A stretch of 64,000 nucleotides of DNA, from the NCBI GenBank assembly GCA_017476005.1, contig JAFVEM010000024.1, positions 40,284 through 104,283 of the forward strand, written 5' to 3'. Below are positions 42,005 through 51,365 of the stretch, piece after piece; the first letter of the stretch is position 1, and every line of letters begins with the position of its first letter. The position numbers and the translations under genes were made by a program. The notes beneath the pieces were generated by a model. That model was not told where the DNA came from, ran no database searches, and saw nothing but the letters and a program-made list of their open reading frames with translations. The DNA is from Selenomonadaceae bacterium (GTDB lineage: Bacteria > Bacillota > Negativicutes > Selenomonadales > Selenomonadaceae).

Positions 42005-43024
42005 CTACCTGCTGGCCAAGATGGTCTCACGATTTTTCTGAGCCGCCGTTAAGTTGGGATTTAAGGACAAGGCTTTTTCGTAATCCCGAAGCGCCTCTTC
42101 GTAATGCCCCATACTCATATAAACATTGCCGCGACCGTAATAGGCTTCGGCGTAGGAAGGATCCAAGGAAATGGCGCGTCCAAAGTCCCGGGCGGCGTTT
42201 ACATAATCCTTGAGTCCGTAGTAAGCGAATCCCCGTCCTCCGTAAGCCGTAGCGTAAGCGTCATCCAAGTTAATGGCTTCGCTAAAATCCTTGACGGCTA
42301 AGCGATAGTCTTTCAGTTTGCCGTAGGCGATGCCCCTATTATGGTAGGCGTAGGCGTAACGTGGGCTTTTGGCCAGCGCCTCGGTAAAGACCTGCGCCGC
42401 CTCCCGATATTTTCCTTCCCGGCAAAGCGCCGCCCCTTGCTGGTTCAGGCGAACGGCCAAAAAATCTTCGTCGTTGCGCTTGACTTCCTCGCTGATACGC
42501 TCGCGCTCACTGGTTGATGCGGCGGCGTATTTTTCCTTTAGCTCTCCCATCTCCCGGTTCAGCCGTGCAATCTCTGCCGTAAGCTCTCGGTTTTGCCGAG
42601 CAGCCTCCTGCAAAGCCTGTTTGTCGTGCCAGAGTTTGGCGTTAATGCTCCCCGTATCGACTTCGGCTGTTACTTGGCATTCGTAACGGATAACTTCGTC
42701 GCTGACGGGAACGATTTTAAACTTAGGCGCTTCCTTTAGCCGCATGACGCCGGAGGAAATGACCTCGATCTCGTCCTTCGTCAGTACCCCATTCTGCACC
42801 ACCGACAGGCTTTGCACCAAGACCGCCACTTGTTCGGCGGCATTTCTTAGAGCCTCGGCTTTAGCCCGTTCTTTGGCTACGGAGATGTTTTCCTCGGGGC
42901 CGTCGCCGATGGTATAGGTACCCACGGCGGTGACGGTTTGCGCGGCGGCTTCTACGGGGAAAGGTGTGATTAGACACAGGAGACCTGCCAGCCACAGGAC
43001 AAACAAATTTTTCAACCCACTCAC
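42005..43024 (-). CDS. exported LPP20-like / TPR repeat protein
   Basis: A 339-residue periplasmic or surface protein. Signal peptide 1-27 (FVLWLAGLLCLITPFPVEA). Residues 30-125 resemble the LPP20/FlgT N-terminal domain (GTYTIGDGPEENISVAKERAKAEALRNAAEQ). A short coiled coil (~135-180) is followed by at least four tetratricopeptide repeats (YAYHNRGIAYGKLKDYRLAVKDF, then two YGRG units). TPR proteins bind partner proteins; the partner here is unknown. Monocistronic. Confidence 0.8.
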   Translation of the reverse strand: MSGLKNLFVLWLAGLLCLITPFPVEAAAQTVTAVGTYTIGDGPEENISVAKERAKAEALRNAAEQVAVLVQSLSVVQNGVLTKDEIEVISSGVMRLKEAPKFKIVPVSDEVIRYECQVTAEVDTGSINAKLWHDKQALQEAARQNRELTAEIARLNREMGELKEKYAAASTSERERISEEVKRNDEDFLAVRLNQQGAALCREGKYREAAQVFTEALAKSPRYAYAYHNRGIAYGKLKDYRLAVKDFSEAINLDDAYATAYGGRGFAYYGLKDYVNAARDFGRAISLDPSYAEAYYGRGNVYMSMGHYEEALRDYEKALSLNPNLTAAQKNRETILASR

Positions 43025-43073
43025 TCCTTTGCTATGATATAATCGCTTTCATTATGGGTTCAATTTAACACAG

Positions 43074-44183
43074 CTAGTCTGTAGGTTCAAGAGAATTTTT
43101 TAAGGAGAACACCCCTTGCCCGTATTTGTACCAAGCGGCGCACACTCCCTCCACCGAAACCATGCAAGGGCCAACCGCTTTTAGCGGCGTGCAGGCTTTG
43201 CCGAATAGGGGACAGGCCGGGGGACTTACGATACCTCGCAGGACTTCGCCGCAACGACAGGCGGTCTTTTGGGACGTCGCTTCTATGGACAAGGGGAGTA
43301 CCCCTTCGATGTCAAAGGCGGCGTAGGCCTCGCGCATTTTTAGTCCCGAATCGGGAATGGCGCCAATGCCTCGCCAGTTCGCCGCTGTCTTGGCATAGAC
43401 TTCATAAACCGTCCTTTGCGCCGTGGGATTTCCTTTAGGTTTTACCACCCGATTATATTCATTGACAATCCTCGGCGTACCTTCCACTCTCAGTTTGGTC
43501 AGACGATAAACGGCGCGCAAGATTTCCGCCGGGGTAAATCCGGCCACCACTCCGGGTAGGCCGTATTTTTCCGCCACAAAGTTAAAGACCTCTGTCCCCG
43601 TCACTACCGCCACATGGCCTGGCAAAATAAAACCATCCACCTTCACCGCCGGGTCGTTCATAAGCAGGTCGAGCGCCGGCGGCACCAGCTTATGCGCCGA
43701 CAGGAAAAAGAGATTAGTGAGTCCCTCGCTTTTGGCGCTTTTTACCGTAGCGGCCGCCGTGGGCGCAGTGGTCTCGAAGCCCACCGCCAGAAATATCGTC
43801 TTTTTGGTAGGGTTATCGGCGGCAATCTTCAGGCTGTCCAGCGGCGAATAAACCACGCGCACATCGGCGCCGGCAGCTTTGGCCTCGCCTAAGCTGGATT
43901 TACTGCCGGGGACTTTCAGCATATCCCCGAAAGTGGCGATGATAACATCCTCCCGGGCGGCGTAAGCGATGGCTTTATCCATGTAATCATCCGCCGTCAC
44001 GCACACCGGGCAACCGGGGCCTGATACCAGTTCGATGGTGGGGGGGAGGATACTCCGAATCCCACCGCGAAAAATCGACACCGTATGGGTGCCGCAAACC
44101 TCCATCAAGCGTAGCGGCCGAGATAAATTTTGCGTGAGCTTCGCGATAGCGGCGACTATATCCGAGGTTATACTAGCTGGCAT
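43074..44183 (-). CDS. hypD: hydrogenase maturation protein HypD
   Basis: HypD is an Fe-S scaffold that builds the Fe(CN)2CO unit of [NiFe] hydrogenases. 369 residues: VCGTHTVSIFRGGIR, SGPGCPVCVT, VGFETTAPT and a C-terminal four-cysteine cluster (CRCGEVLRG, CPLFGKACTP, GPCMVSVEGVC). Start at ATG 44183 after AAGGAGG. HypC and HypE, its partners, are not adjacent, so this is an isolated copy. Confidence 0.95.
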   Translation of the reverse strand: MPASITSDIVAAIAKLTQNLSRPLRLMEVCGTHTVSIFRGGIRSILPPTIELVSGPGCPVCVTADDYMDKAIAYAAREDVIIATFGDMLKVPGSKSSLGEAKAAGADVRVVYSPLDSLKIAADNPTKKTIFLAVGFETTAPTAAATVKSAKSEGLTNLFFLSAHKLVPPALDLLMNDPAVKVDGFILPGHVAVVTGTEVFNFVAEKYGLPGVVAGFTPAEILRAVYRLTKLRVEGTPRIVNEYNRVVKPKGNPTAQRTVYEVYAKTAANWRGIGAIPDSGLKMREAYAAFDIEGVLPLSIEATSQKTACRCGEVLRGIVSPPACPLFGKACTPLKAVGPCMVSVEGVCAAWYKYGQGVFSLKNSLEPTD

Positions 44184-44271
44184 TTTATCCTCCTTTAGCG
44201 AGTTAGGGCGACTGGCTGAACACGGAATATTAAGACGATATTTGCTACTCATTACCGCTACAATAAAGCAA

Positions 44272-44301
44272 GCCCACCTTCAGCTGACACCTTAGGTGGG
44301 C
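44272..44301 (-). terminator. terminator-like hairpin between DUF6033 gene and hypD
   Basis: GCCCACCT (44272-44279) pairs with AGGTGGGC (44294-44301). Minus-strand T tract is weak (TTGCTTTATTG). Confidence 0.5.
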
Positions 44302-44378
44302 AGTATAAACTCGTATAACAACAGGCGCTTCCAAGTTTACCCTAGGGAAGACGCACTGTCAAGATGAAAATTTCTCAC

Positions 44379-45203
44379 TCAAATCAGCATGCTTATCGCC
44401 ATCATGCTTTGCTCTTCGGGCGTCGCTTGGCGATTAGGCAATTTGCCCATACGTTCCTTGGCTTCTTCAATGAGCTTTTTGGCTTTCTCCACTTCGGCTT
44501 CGTCGCACATATTTTTCTTTAGGCCATCTTCCACCTCTTGCAAGTCCTGCTCAAGGTGCGCTAAAACCATTCTCATATCATCTTGGGTACTGGCCGCGGC
44601 GATCTGGCGCCGACTCTTGGCTTCATTGATGGTCACTGTGCTTTTGGCGGACTCTGTGGTCATCTCGCCCTGCGCATCAAGGCGCAACTTTTCTTGCGCC
44701 TTGGCCGAAATTTCTACTTTGGCGGCCTCTTCCTTTTGTTTGTCCTTTTTCTTGGCCTTAGCCTTTTTAGGCGCATCAAGTATTTTTTGCCACCAATTTT
44801 TCTCCTTGGTACGTTTGGCAAAGGATTGACTCCGGCGCTGTCCGTCATCGTGTTTAGAAACGCTCCAAGCTCGCAGCCCCCCGTCGTCGTCGATAATAAA
44901 GCCGGCCGATTGTAACTGGCGACCATGGGCTAAATCCGTATGGGCAACATCATAAATAAGCGCCTCATATTCTTGCCGCTTTTCGGGGTCTTGCGCCATC
45001 GCTTGCAAAATTTTCGGCGAGATGGAAACATTGTTTGTTCCCGACCCCGAAAATGGGCCGGCTCCGATATTGAATTTTAACTGACCGAATTTTTCCTTCA
45101 GTCCTTTCAAAACATCGCCTTTCCCCGTCTCCTCATTCGTCTGGGCGACCGCAAAGCTATAAGCCGCCTCCGACACATAGCTATTCCCAATATGCACCGG
45201 CAT
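44379..45203 (-). CDS. DUF6033-like protein
   Basis: A 274-residue soluble protein. Start at ATG 45203 after GGGAGG. The N-terminal part (NNVSISPKILQAMAQDPEKRQEYEALI, given in parts: NNVSISPKILQAM, DPEKRQEYEAL) resembles DUF6033 proteins of Firmicutes; the rest is Lys/Glu-rich and helical. No catalytic motif. Divergent from the redoxin gene. Confidence 0.55.
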   Translation of the reverse strand: MPVHIGNSYVSEAAYSFAVAQTNEETGKGDVLKGLKEKFGQLKFNIGAGPFSGSGTNNVSISPKILQAMAQDPEKRQEYEALIYDVAHTDLAHGRQLQSAGFIIDDDGGLRAWSVSKHDDGQRRSQSFAKRTKEKNWWQKILDAPKKAKAKKKDKQKEEAAKVEISAKAQEKLRLDAQGEMTTESAKSTVTINEAKSRRQIAAASTQDDMRMVLAHLEQDLQEVEDGLKKNMCDEAEVEKAKKLIEEAKERMGKLPNRQATPEEQSMMAISMLI

Positions 45204-45331
45204 TTTCTTTACCTCCCTGTAAAGTAAAAATCTCAACACCTACTCTCTCCCGTATATCGTTAATTTAGAGGCACCCTTAACCCTTTTGGCGCGAACGACC
45301 GATTTTAGGGTGTGAACGGAGGAATGAATCC

Positions 45332-45937
45332 ATGCTAAATATTTGGCGAACTAACTACCTGCCCTCCCTTCTACCTATTGCCTTATTGCTGGCCATAAAT
45401 GTATATGCGCTGGGCGGAATGAAAGAACTCACTTCCTTAGCGCAGCCGGCTACTCCCTTCCCCTGTTTTACCACGCAAGACCTTTATGGACATACCGTAA
45501 CCGCTGATATTTTCAAAGGCAATTTTTCCGTGGTTTATCTCTGGGTAACCAAAGACAGTGACGTTAGCCAAAATCTGCTGACCGTTATGAAGGAACTCGC
45601 TCCAGAAACAACTCGACCGATTCGGCTAATCGGCATCGTAGGGGATGCGAAAGCCGGGGAGGACAGCCAAATTTTTCTTGCTCGGAAACTTACCGAGGAT
45701 TTGCCGGAGGACGCAGTGCAACTTCTTCCCAATGATGACCTGCTTCCTTTTTTGCAAAACATTCACAGCGCCCCCTTCGTTTGTTTTGTGGATGAGGAGG
45801 GGAATTTTTGCGGACAGCCCGTTGTGGGTAATGAGCCGGAACTTATCAAACAGGAATTGAAACGGCTAACTAAGGCTGGTTCTCGCGGTAGCGAAAGTGC
45901 CGCCATGGTGCAGGAGAGATTATGTGGCAGACCCTGA
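45332..45937 (+). CDS. membrane-anchored thioredoxin-fold protein without CxxC
   Basis: A 201-residue protein with an N-terminal membrane anchor (SLLPIALLLAINVYALGG) and a thioredoxin/redoxin fold (PFPCFTTQDLYGHTV, VVYLWVTKDSDVSQNLL, APFVCFVDEEGNF). The position of the catalytic CxxC has TKDS, so redox activity by the usual mechanism is unlikely. It converges on, and overlaps by 18 bases, the histidine-kinase gene. Confidence 0.65.
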   Translation: MLNIWRTNYLPSLLPIALLLAINVYALGGMKELTSLAQPATPFPCFTTQDLYGHTVTADIFKGNFSVVYLWVTKDSDVSQNLLTVMKELAPETTRPIRLIGIVGDAKAGEDSQIFLARKLTEDLPEDAVQLLPNDDLLPFLQNIHSAPFVCFVDEEGNFCGQPVVGNEPELIKQELKRLTKAGSRGSESAAMVQERLCGRP

Positions 45938-47386
45938 TTTATACAGCATCACCGTCAAACAAAAAACTTGCCTAGTGCCAGCGCGCCTGGTTTCGATTTC
46001 TATATCGCCAAGGTACTTTCTCGCCGCGCGTCTGATGTTATCAAGTCCCAGACCGTGCCAATGTTTATCCGCCTTGGTGGTAAGGGGTAACCCATTATCA
46101 CCCAGCGCTAAATCTCCGACAAAATCATTTTCCGCTTCGATAAAGAACAAACTGCCCTTTTCGTAGGCGCGGATTTCTATGCCTCTTTCTCCGGGTACTT
46201 TGGCGGCAGCTTCTATAGCATTAGACAGGATATTGTTAAGGATAATGCTGAGATCATATACGTTAAAATCCCTGTCCTTGGGATAATGAAAATCGGCGGT
46301 AAAACTTATCTGCCGGCGATTAGCTTGACTCTTTGCTTGATGCAGAATAATATCCGTTATGGGATTACCGGTGCCGGCGGCAAAGTCTAAGCGACCGTCG
46401 GTCTGGGTGAGGCTCGTAAGATAATTTTGTATCTCCGTCTGTTTTTCGAGTCCATGATTCCTCACGAAGGCGGTAAGTCCTGCAATATGAGCGCGCAAAT
46501 CATGTTTTAGCCCACGCATATCTTGATAAATTCCTTGCAAATCTTCCAGCTGTCTATGTACATCAGCTACTCGATTTTCGAGCAACAAGCGTTTTTTCTC
46601 CTCATCCTTAAAGTCATAAAGTCCCTTGAACAGAATCACGGAGGATATTATCACCCCTAACAGCAACAAGCTAACCAATGGCAAGAGTACCAAGGTTTCC
46701 GGCACCCGGTTATAAATCAGCATGAGGGCGCTGTTGTCGGCTGAATAGGCCATGAGCCGGAGGGTCAGGTCAATGGTCAGCACCGTAACACAGGGTAGCG
46801 TGAGATACCAAATTTCGCGGCCGCTAAGTTCTGCGTTCAGGGAAACGATATTTTGACGAATGATTTGCAAATAAGCGCCGAAAAGGCCAAGCTGAATTGC
46901 CCTACAGAGGAATAGGACGGCAAAAATGGCGATACGGTTAAGACCCAGCATATACTCCAGCAGTTTGTCCGCCGGCCAAATTCCCCGAGCCATAAAATCA
47001 TTCACCATTTCTCCCCAAAAAGGACTCCACCATGCGAGTATGACATGAGCCAAAGGGCTGACCGTGAAACGTAAAATTTCCCAGCCGGCCACAAAACTGG
47101 CGATTACCAAGACTTGCCGCGGAATATTTCGTTCAAAGAAACAAGACTGCAACAGCAGCAGGATGACTGTGTAAGGGATAATGTGGGTGAAACGATCGTA
47201 AAGTGGATAGATGGCGGCAATTTGCCCGTATAATAACTGAAAGACGGCATAGAGGATAACCCACGACACGACGGCTCTTTTTCGTCGGGCGTATTTGGGG
47301 GCGAGAAAACTTTCGGTCTGCCAAAAACTCAAAAATCCCCCGGCAAGGTAAAGTAAGCCGTCGAGAACATATTCCTCTTCATACAT
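45920..47386 (-). CDS. Agr-type sensor histidine kinase (GHKL)
   Basis: A 488-residue membrane sensor. Residues 1-300 hold about six or seven membrane helices; the cytoplasmic part has a DHp-like segment with His in MRGLKHDLRAHIAG and a GHKL ATPase domain (NNILSNAIEAA N-box, GLGLDNIRRAARKYLG G-box). This is the layout of AgrC and similar peptide receptors. Start at ATG 47386, overlapping the regulator stop by eight bases. No agrB/agrD-like peptide genes are nearby. Confidence 0.85.
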   Translation of the reverse strand: MYEEEYVLDGLLYLAGGFLSFWQTESFLAPKYARRKRAVVSWVILYAVFQLLYGQIAAIYPLYDRFTHIIPYTVILLLLQSCFFERNIPRQVLVIASFVAGWEILRFTVSPLAHVILAWWSPFWGEMVNDFMARGIWPADKLLEYMLGLNRIAIFAVLFLCRAIQLGLFGAYLQIIRQNIVSLNAELSGREIWYLTLPCVTVLTIDLTLRLMAYSADNSALMLIYNRVPETLVLLPLVSLLLLGVIISSVILFKGLYDFKDEEKKRLLLENRVADVHRQLEDLQGIYQDMRGLKHDLRAHIAGLTAFVRNHGLEKQTEIQNYLTSLTQTDGRLDFAAGTGNPITDIILHQAKSQANRRQISFTADFHYPKDRDFNVYDLSIILNNILSNAIEAAAKVPGERGIEIRAYEKGSLFFIEAENDFVGDLALGDNGLPLTTKADKHWHGLGLDNIRRAARKYLGDIEIETRRAGTRQVFCLTVMLYKSGSAT

Positions 47387-48119
47387 GGACAACGCCGCCC
47401 CCTTTGGCATAGGAAAGATAAGCCTTGACGAAAGCGGTGTATTTTTTGTAAGCCAACATGATTTTGTCTCCGTTATCCACGGTAATTTCCTTGGGGGAGT
47501 AAGCAGATATACGGACAAAATTCACCAAATAGCAACGATGACAGCGATAAAAATTTTGGCCGCACACCTTGGCAAATTCCTCCATGGTTCCCCGGGCAGT
47601 CAATACACTCTGCGTCAGGTGAACTTTCACTTTCTTATTGTCGGATTCCACATACAAAATATCTGCTAGCCGCACCTTTCTGATGCCGGGGGAGGTACTT
47701 TTTACTCCGATTAGGTTTAAGAGTATAAACTGTTCGTTTTGTCCTAAAGCCTCCCTTTCTTTTAGGGAGCGATGTAATACCTGCCGGAATTTTTCTTGGT
47801 TCACGGGTTTTAGCAAATAGTGAAAGGCCTGTACATCAAAGGCCTCGGCCATATATTCGCTAAAGCCGGTTACGAAGATGATGCTGCTTTTTCCTTGGCC
47901 TTGTTTTTCTTCGCGGCTGCGGATTTCTCGCGCCAGCTTTAACCCGTCGATGCCTTTGATGTCCAGAAAGTAAATATGAAAAAAAGATTCCTCTGCCAAG
48001 AGTTCCTCGGCAGAGGAAAATATCTTTACCGCTACGGCCATATTTTCGCTATCGATTAGCGTTTTTAAATCACCGGCAATCTCCCGGTCGCTGTCGCACA
48101 CAGCAATTTGTATAGGCAC
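47379..48119 (-). CDS. LytTR-family response regulator
   Basis: A 246-residue AgrA/ComE-like regulator. Receiver domain: CDSDREIAGD with the acidic pair, FLDIKGIDGLKLAREI (phospho-acceptor Asp), FVTGFSEYMAEAF. LytTR DNA-binding domain: YVESDNKKVKVHL, FYRCHRCYLVNFV. GTG start at 48119 after TTGGAGG. It is coupled to the kinase and lies 31 bases after the AAA-ATPase gene on the same strand. Confidence 0.9.
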   Translation of the reverse strand: MPIQIAVCDSDREIAGDLKTLIDSENMAVAVKIFSSAEELLAEESFFHIYFLDIKGIDGLKLAREIRSREEKQGQGKSSIIFVTGFSEYMAEAFDVQAFHYLLKPVNQEKFRQVLHRSLKEREALGQNEQFILLNLIGVKSTSPGIRKVRLADILYVESDNKKVKVHLTQSVLTARGTMEEFAKVCGQNFYRCHRCYLVNFVRISAYSPKEITVDNGDKIMLAYKKYTAFVKAYLSYAKGGGVVHV

Positions 48120-48150
48120 GCCATTTCCTCCAAAATATAAACTTAATGGT

Positions 48151-49842
48151 TTAGGCGCCGCCAGCGAGCCGCATCTTCTTGCCGCAAAAGGCCACGCCGT
48201 ATCGCCAAACAGTCTTTACCCCTTGCCTAGTTAGTTCCGTCTCGTAGGCTTTTGTTTTGATTTGCTTTAGCGCCGCCTGCGCCGCCTTCTCCATTTCCCT
48301 CTCTTTTTTTACGGTCTTTAGCTCCAGTATAACCCCCGGGGCATTTTCCTTAAGGGGGAAGAAAGCTAGGTCAAACCGGCCGTAGCCCGATTCGCGGTTG
48401 GACTCCACCCGATATTTCCCGGTAAACCACACCGCCAGCCCCAAGAGCAAGCCATGGTAGAAAGTTTCCGGCTGGTGGCTACTGTCGTGATAGCTCACGA
48501 AATCTCGCAGGAGTTCCTCTAGGAACCGGGCAAAATCGGTCCCCCTGCCCTCTGTCATGGCGGTGAGCATATCCTCCAGCACAATCTGACCTTGATGTGG
48601 GGCAATGTTATCCAGTATCTCGTTTTCGTAGGCTTGGTTTATCTCTAAGTTTGGTATCTCCAAAGCTACCCATTCTCGCGATCTATCATCCTGCCAAGTT
48701 TTCACCGCCTTCAGGTACCCGGCGGTCAAAAGCATCATGTAAAGAGTATTGCAATCTGCGCTAAGATCGGCGTAGCTAATGTTTTCCCGAACTAGGGCGT
48801 TAAGGGGTTTCCCCTGAATCAGGCTCTGTAAATCCTCGGCCTTGCGCGTATCGATGCGCGCCAGCAAAGTTTTTAAGATGCTGTTGCCGGAGGTATTGAG
48901 CCAGTACGGCTTATACTTACAATCATTATCGATAAAACTAATCACCGACCAAGGATTATAGATTTCCTCATGCCCAAAGGTATAGCCGTCGTACCATCTT
49001 TTTAAATCCTCGCGCTTGTCCGTGAGGCCGCAGACTTGCAGTAAACCATCCACCTCCGCCTGAGTAAAACCGAAAATGTCGCTGTAACGCTCACTGAGTA
49101 CCGAGCAGACCCGAAGGTTATTCAGGCCGCTAAAGATACTTTCTTTGGAGACTCGCGTCACCCCCGTCAACACGGCAAAATCCAAAGCCTCGTTAGATTT
49201 TAGCGCCTCGCTTAAAAAACCGCGCATAAAATCGATACAGTCCTCGTAGTATCCTCGCTCCCAAGACCTGATGATAGGGGCGTCGTATTCATCAAGGAGC
49301 AATACCGCCTCACGGCCGTGGTGCTTTTTCAGCAGAGCCATTAACCGTTGTAAGGACACTTGCACTTCGCTACGGTTGGCGGTTTTGGCAATAATACGTT
49401 CGAAATATTGTTTGTCGTCTTCGGCCAAGGCGACAGATTCCAAAAGGTATCGAAACTGCCCGTAAAGAACCCGGAGCAGTTCTTGCAGATATTCCAGCAT
49501 TAGGGCGTATTCGGGTGCCTGCCCTCCCTTTAGGGTCAAAAAAATTACCGGCCGACTGCCCTGCTCGGCCATGTACGCCCCCCCGGCCTTTTCGATATCC
49601 AGCCCGGTAAAAAGATCCCGATTTTTTTCTTTGTCCCGAAGCGTAAAAAAATAGTAGAGCATAGACATATTCAGCGTCTTGCCAAAACGACGAGGGCGAG
49701 TAATCAAGGTGATACCACCCTGTCCATCCAGTATTTCCTTGATGAACCGCGTCTTATCGATAAAGCAGAATCTTTTTACGATGAGTTGCCGAAAATCGTC
49801 AATGCCTACAGGCATGAGCTTGTTGGTAGTGTTATCATTCAT
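48151..49842 (-). CDS. AAA-ATPase-like / PD-(D/E)XK nuclease fusion protein (copy 2)
   Basis: A 563-residue paralogue of the protein at 20932-22620. Walker A TRPRRFGKTLNMSML (~residue 42-56), Walker B VLLLDEYDAPI, and C-terminal GRFDLAFFPLKE and VILELKTVKK (PD-(D/E)XK). AAAGGAGG precedes the ATG. Unlike copy 1 it reads directly into the Agr-type regulator, 31 bases apart, so the three may share a transcript. Function not known. Confidence 0.85.
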   Translation of the reverse strand: MNDNTTNKLMPVGIDDFRQLIVKRFCFIDKTRFIKEILDGQGGITLITRPRRFGKTLNMSMLYYFFTLRDKEKNRDLFTGLDIEKAGGAYMAEQGSRPVIFLTLKGGQAPEYALMLEYLQELLRVLYGQFRYLLESVALAEDDKQYFERIIAKTANRSEVQVSLQRLMALLKKHHGREAVLLLDEYDAPIIRSWERGYYEDCIDFMRGFLSEALKSNEALDFAVLTGVTRVSKESIFSGLNNLRVCSVLSERYSDIFGFTQAEVDGLLQVCGLTDKREDLKRWYDGYTFGHEEIYNPWSVISFIDNDCKYKPYWLNTSGNSILKTLLARIDTRKAEDLQSLIQGKPLNALVRENISYADLSADCNTLYMMLLTAGYLKAVKTWQDDRSREWVALEIPNLEINQAYENEILDNIAPHQGQIVLEDMLTAMTEGRGTDFARFLEELLRDFVSYHDSSHQPETFYHGLLLGLAVWFTGKYRVESNRESGYGRFDLAFFPLKENAPGVILELKTVKKEREMEKAAQAALKQIKTKAYETELTRQGVKTVWRYGVAFCGKKMRLAGGA

Positions 49843-49932
49843 GGCTAGCGCCTCCTTTGCAATTTGTAGCTGAGATGATTATAGCACCGTTATTTATGCG
49901 TTGTCGAGTTCCACCGCCATAAAATTCTATGG

Positions 49933-50493
49933 TCAAAGCGCTACCCCGGCCGTTTCAGCCAGCGTACAGACAGTATGCAGAGGCAACCCTACCACGTTGG
50001 AGAAAGACCCCACTATTCCCGTAATAAAGGCGGCGGCTTTGCCCTGCACTGCGTAGGCGCCGGCTTTATCCAACGGCTCCCCGGTGGCCACATATTTTTT
50101 GATAGCCGCTTCCGTAAGCGGCGCCATGGCAACTTTGGTAGTGACGGCATCGGTATAAACTTTTCCCCGATGCGCAAGGGCGATGCCGGTAATAACCAAG
50201 TGTTCCTTCCCCACCAATTTTTTTAGCATATCAATGGCCGCCGCTTCATCTCGCGGCTTGCCGTATATGTGACCGTCTAAGGCCACCACCGTATCGGCGC
50301 CCAACACCGGCGCCTCCGGGCGTAATTTGGCCACCGCCAAGGCTTTTTGCGTGGCGTTCCGTAGGGTAAGCTCCTCCGGCGACAGGGATTCGTCGCTACA
50401 CTCATCGGTGGCGCTGACCACCACCTCAAAAGAGCAACCAAGCTGAGTGAGTAGTTCCCGGCGTCTGGGGGATGCGGAAGCTAAAATTAACAT
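49933..50493 (-). CDS. maf: Maf family nucleotide pyrophosphatase
   Basis: Maf proteins hydrolyse non-canonical or modified nucleoside triphosphates (dTTP/UTP type). 186 residues: LILASASPRRRELL at the N-terminus, VLGADTVVALDG, KPRDEAAAIDML. Start at ATG 50493 after GGGGAGG; an ATG ten codons upstream lies within the leader. The leader contains the hairpin shared with pth. Confidence 0.95.
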   Translation of the reverse strand: MLILASASPRRRELLTQLGCSFEVVVSATDECSDESLSPEELTLRNATQKALAVAKLRPEAPVLGADTVVALDGHIYGKPRDEAAAIDMLKKLVGKEHLVITGIALAHRGKVYTDAVTTKVAMAPLTEAAIKKYVATGEPLDKAGAYAVQGKAAAFITGIVGSFSNVVGLPLHTVCTLAETAGVAL

Positions 50494-50520
50494 GAAAATA
50501 CCTCCCCAAAAATTGCTCGA

Positions 50521-50578
50521 CATACTGAAGAGCCTAAGACCATCTTATGTAAGGTCTTAGGCTCTCCGTATATAATAC
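50521..50578 (-). promoter_or_regulatory. maf leader hairpin shared with pth
   Basis: AGAGCCTAAGACC and its perfect complement (50529-50541, 50553-50565) form a 13-bp stem. Read on the minus strand, 50568-50551 is identical over 18 bases to 141-158 before pth, and CAGTAT follows in both. The maf ATG lies about 35 bases after the stem. No T tract follows. It could also end the methyltransferase unit upstream. Confidence 0.6.
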
Positions 50579-50604
50579 CACAAACTATTAACCGCCAACA
50601 GCAA

Positions 50605-51348
50605 TTACTTTACGGCATAAATGGCAAAGAGGGGGATGGCATCATATCGCAGCTTTTGATCCCGGTGTACCAAGGGAGCCACGTTAGAATCACATTCCAC
50701 GCTGAAACCCAAGGAGCGCAAAAATTTGCTATCCCATTCCGGTCGGTGATGGGTGCTGATGCGCAGTTCGTCCTTGATGGCGTTACATTCCGCCAGCATC
50801 TCCCGGGACAACGTGGCGTGAATGCAGGACTGCTGCCCTTGCTTGGAAAAAACAGTCCGACCGCAATCCGAATCAAAGTTCAGGAGAACCCCACCGGGTT
50901 TTAACACCCGGCGCCATTCCCGATAAGCCTCCATCACGTCCGTTAGCGTCCAAGTAAGATTGCGGCTGATAACGGCATCGAAATACTCGTCGGGAAAATC
51001 AAGTTCCTCGGCGTTCATCCGGCGAAATTCGGCGCGACATCCTGCGGCGAGCATATTTTTTTTGGCTTCATGCACCATGTCCTTGGACATATCGATGCCC
51101 ACCACTCGATGACCTTCCGCCGCCAAGAGGATGGCGAAAAAACCTGCTCCCGTTCCCACGTCCAATATGTTCAGCGCCCCCCCGGTCGGCAAATGTTCCT
51201 GCAATAACTTTAACCACTGCGCCGCGTTTTCGCTTTGCAGCTCCAAGCGACGGAGTTTGCTGAACTCGCTGCTACGATAATCCCAGTACCGCTCAATGCG
51301 TCCTAATATTTCTGCGGTGGGATCGATTTTTCTTTGGGCTAAGGCCAT
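50605..51348 (-). CDS. class I SAM-dependent methyltransferase
   Basis: A 247-residue methyltransferase: ILDVGTGAGFFAILLAAEGH (motif I), GIDMSKDMV (acidic motif II), NAEELDFPDEYFDAVISRNL and LKPGGVLLNFDSD. The substrate is unknown. It is the last gene of the ABC-transporter operon, 17 bases after an ATPase gene; similar methyltransferases accompany nickel/peptide-type uptake clusters in Negativicutes, so modification of a ligand or chelator is possible. Confidence 0.8.
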   Translation of the reverse strand: MALAQRKIDPTAEILGRIERYWDYRSSEFSKLRRLELQSENAAQWLKLLQEHLPTGGALNILDVGTGAGFFAILLAAEGHRVVGIDMSKDMVHEAKKNMLAAGCRAEFRRMNAEELDFPDEYFDAVISRNLTWTLTDVMEAYREWRRVLKPGGVLLNFDSDCGRTVFSKQGQQSCIHATLSREMLAECNAIKDELRISTHHRPEWDSKFLRSLGFSVECDSNVAPLVHRDQKLRYDAIPLFAIYAVK

Positions 51349-51365
51349 TTTGTTTGCTCCTTTTT

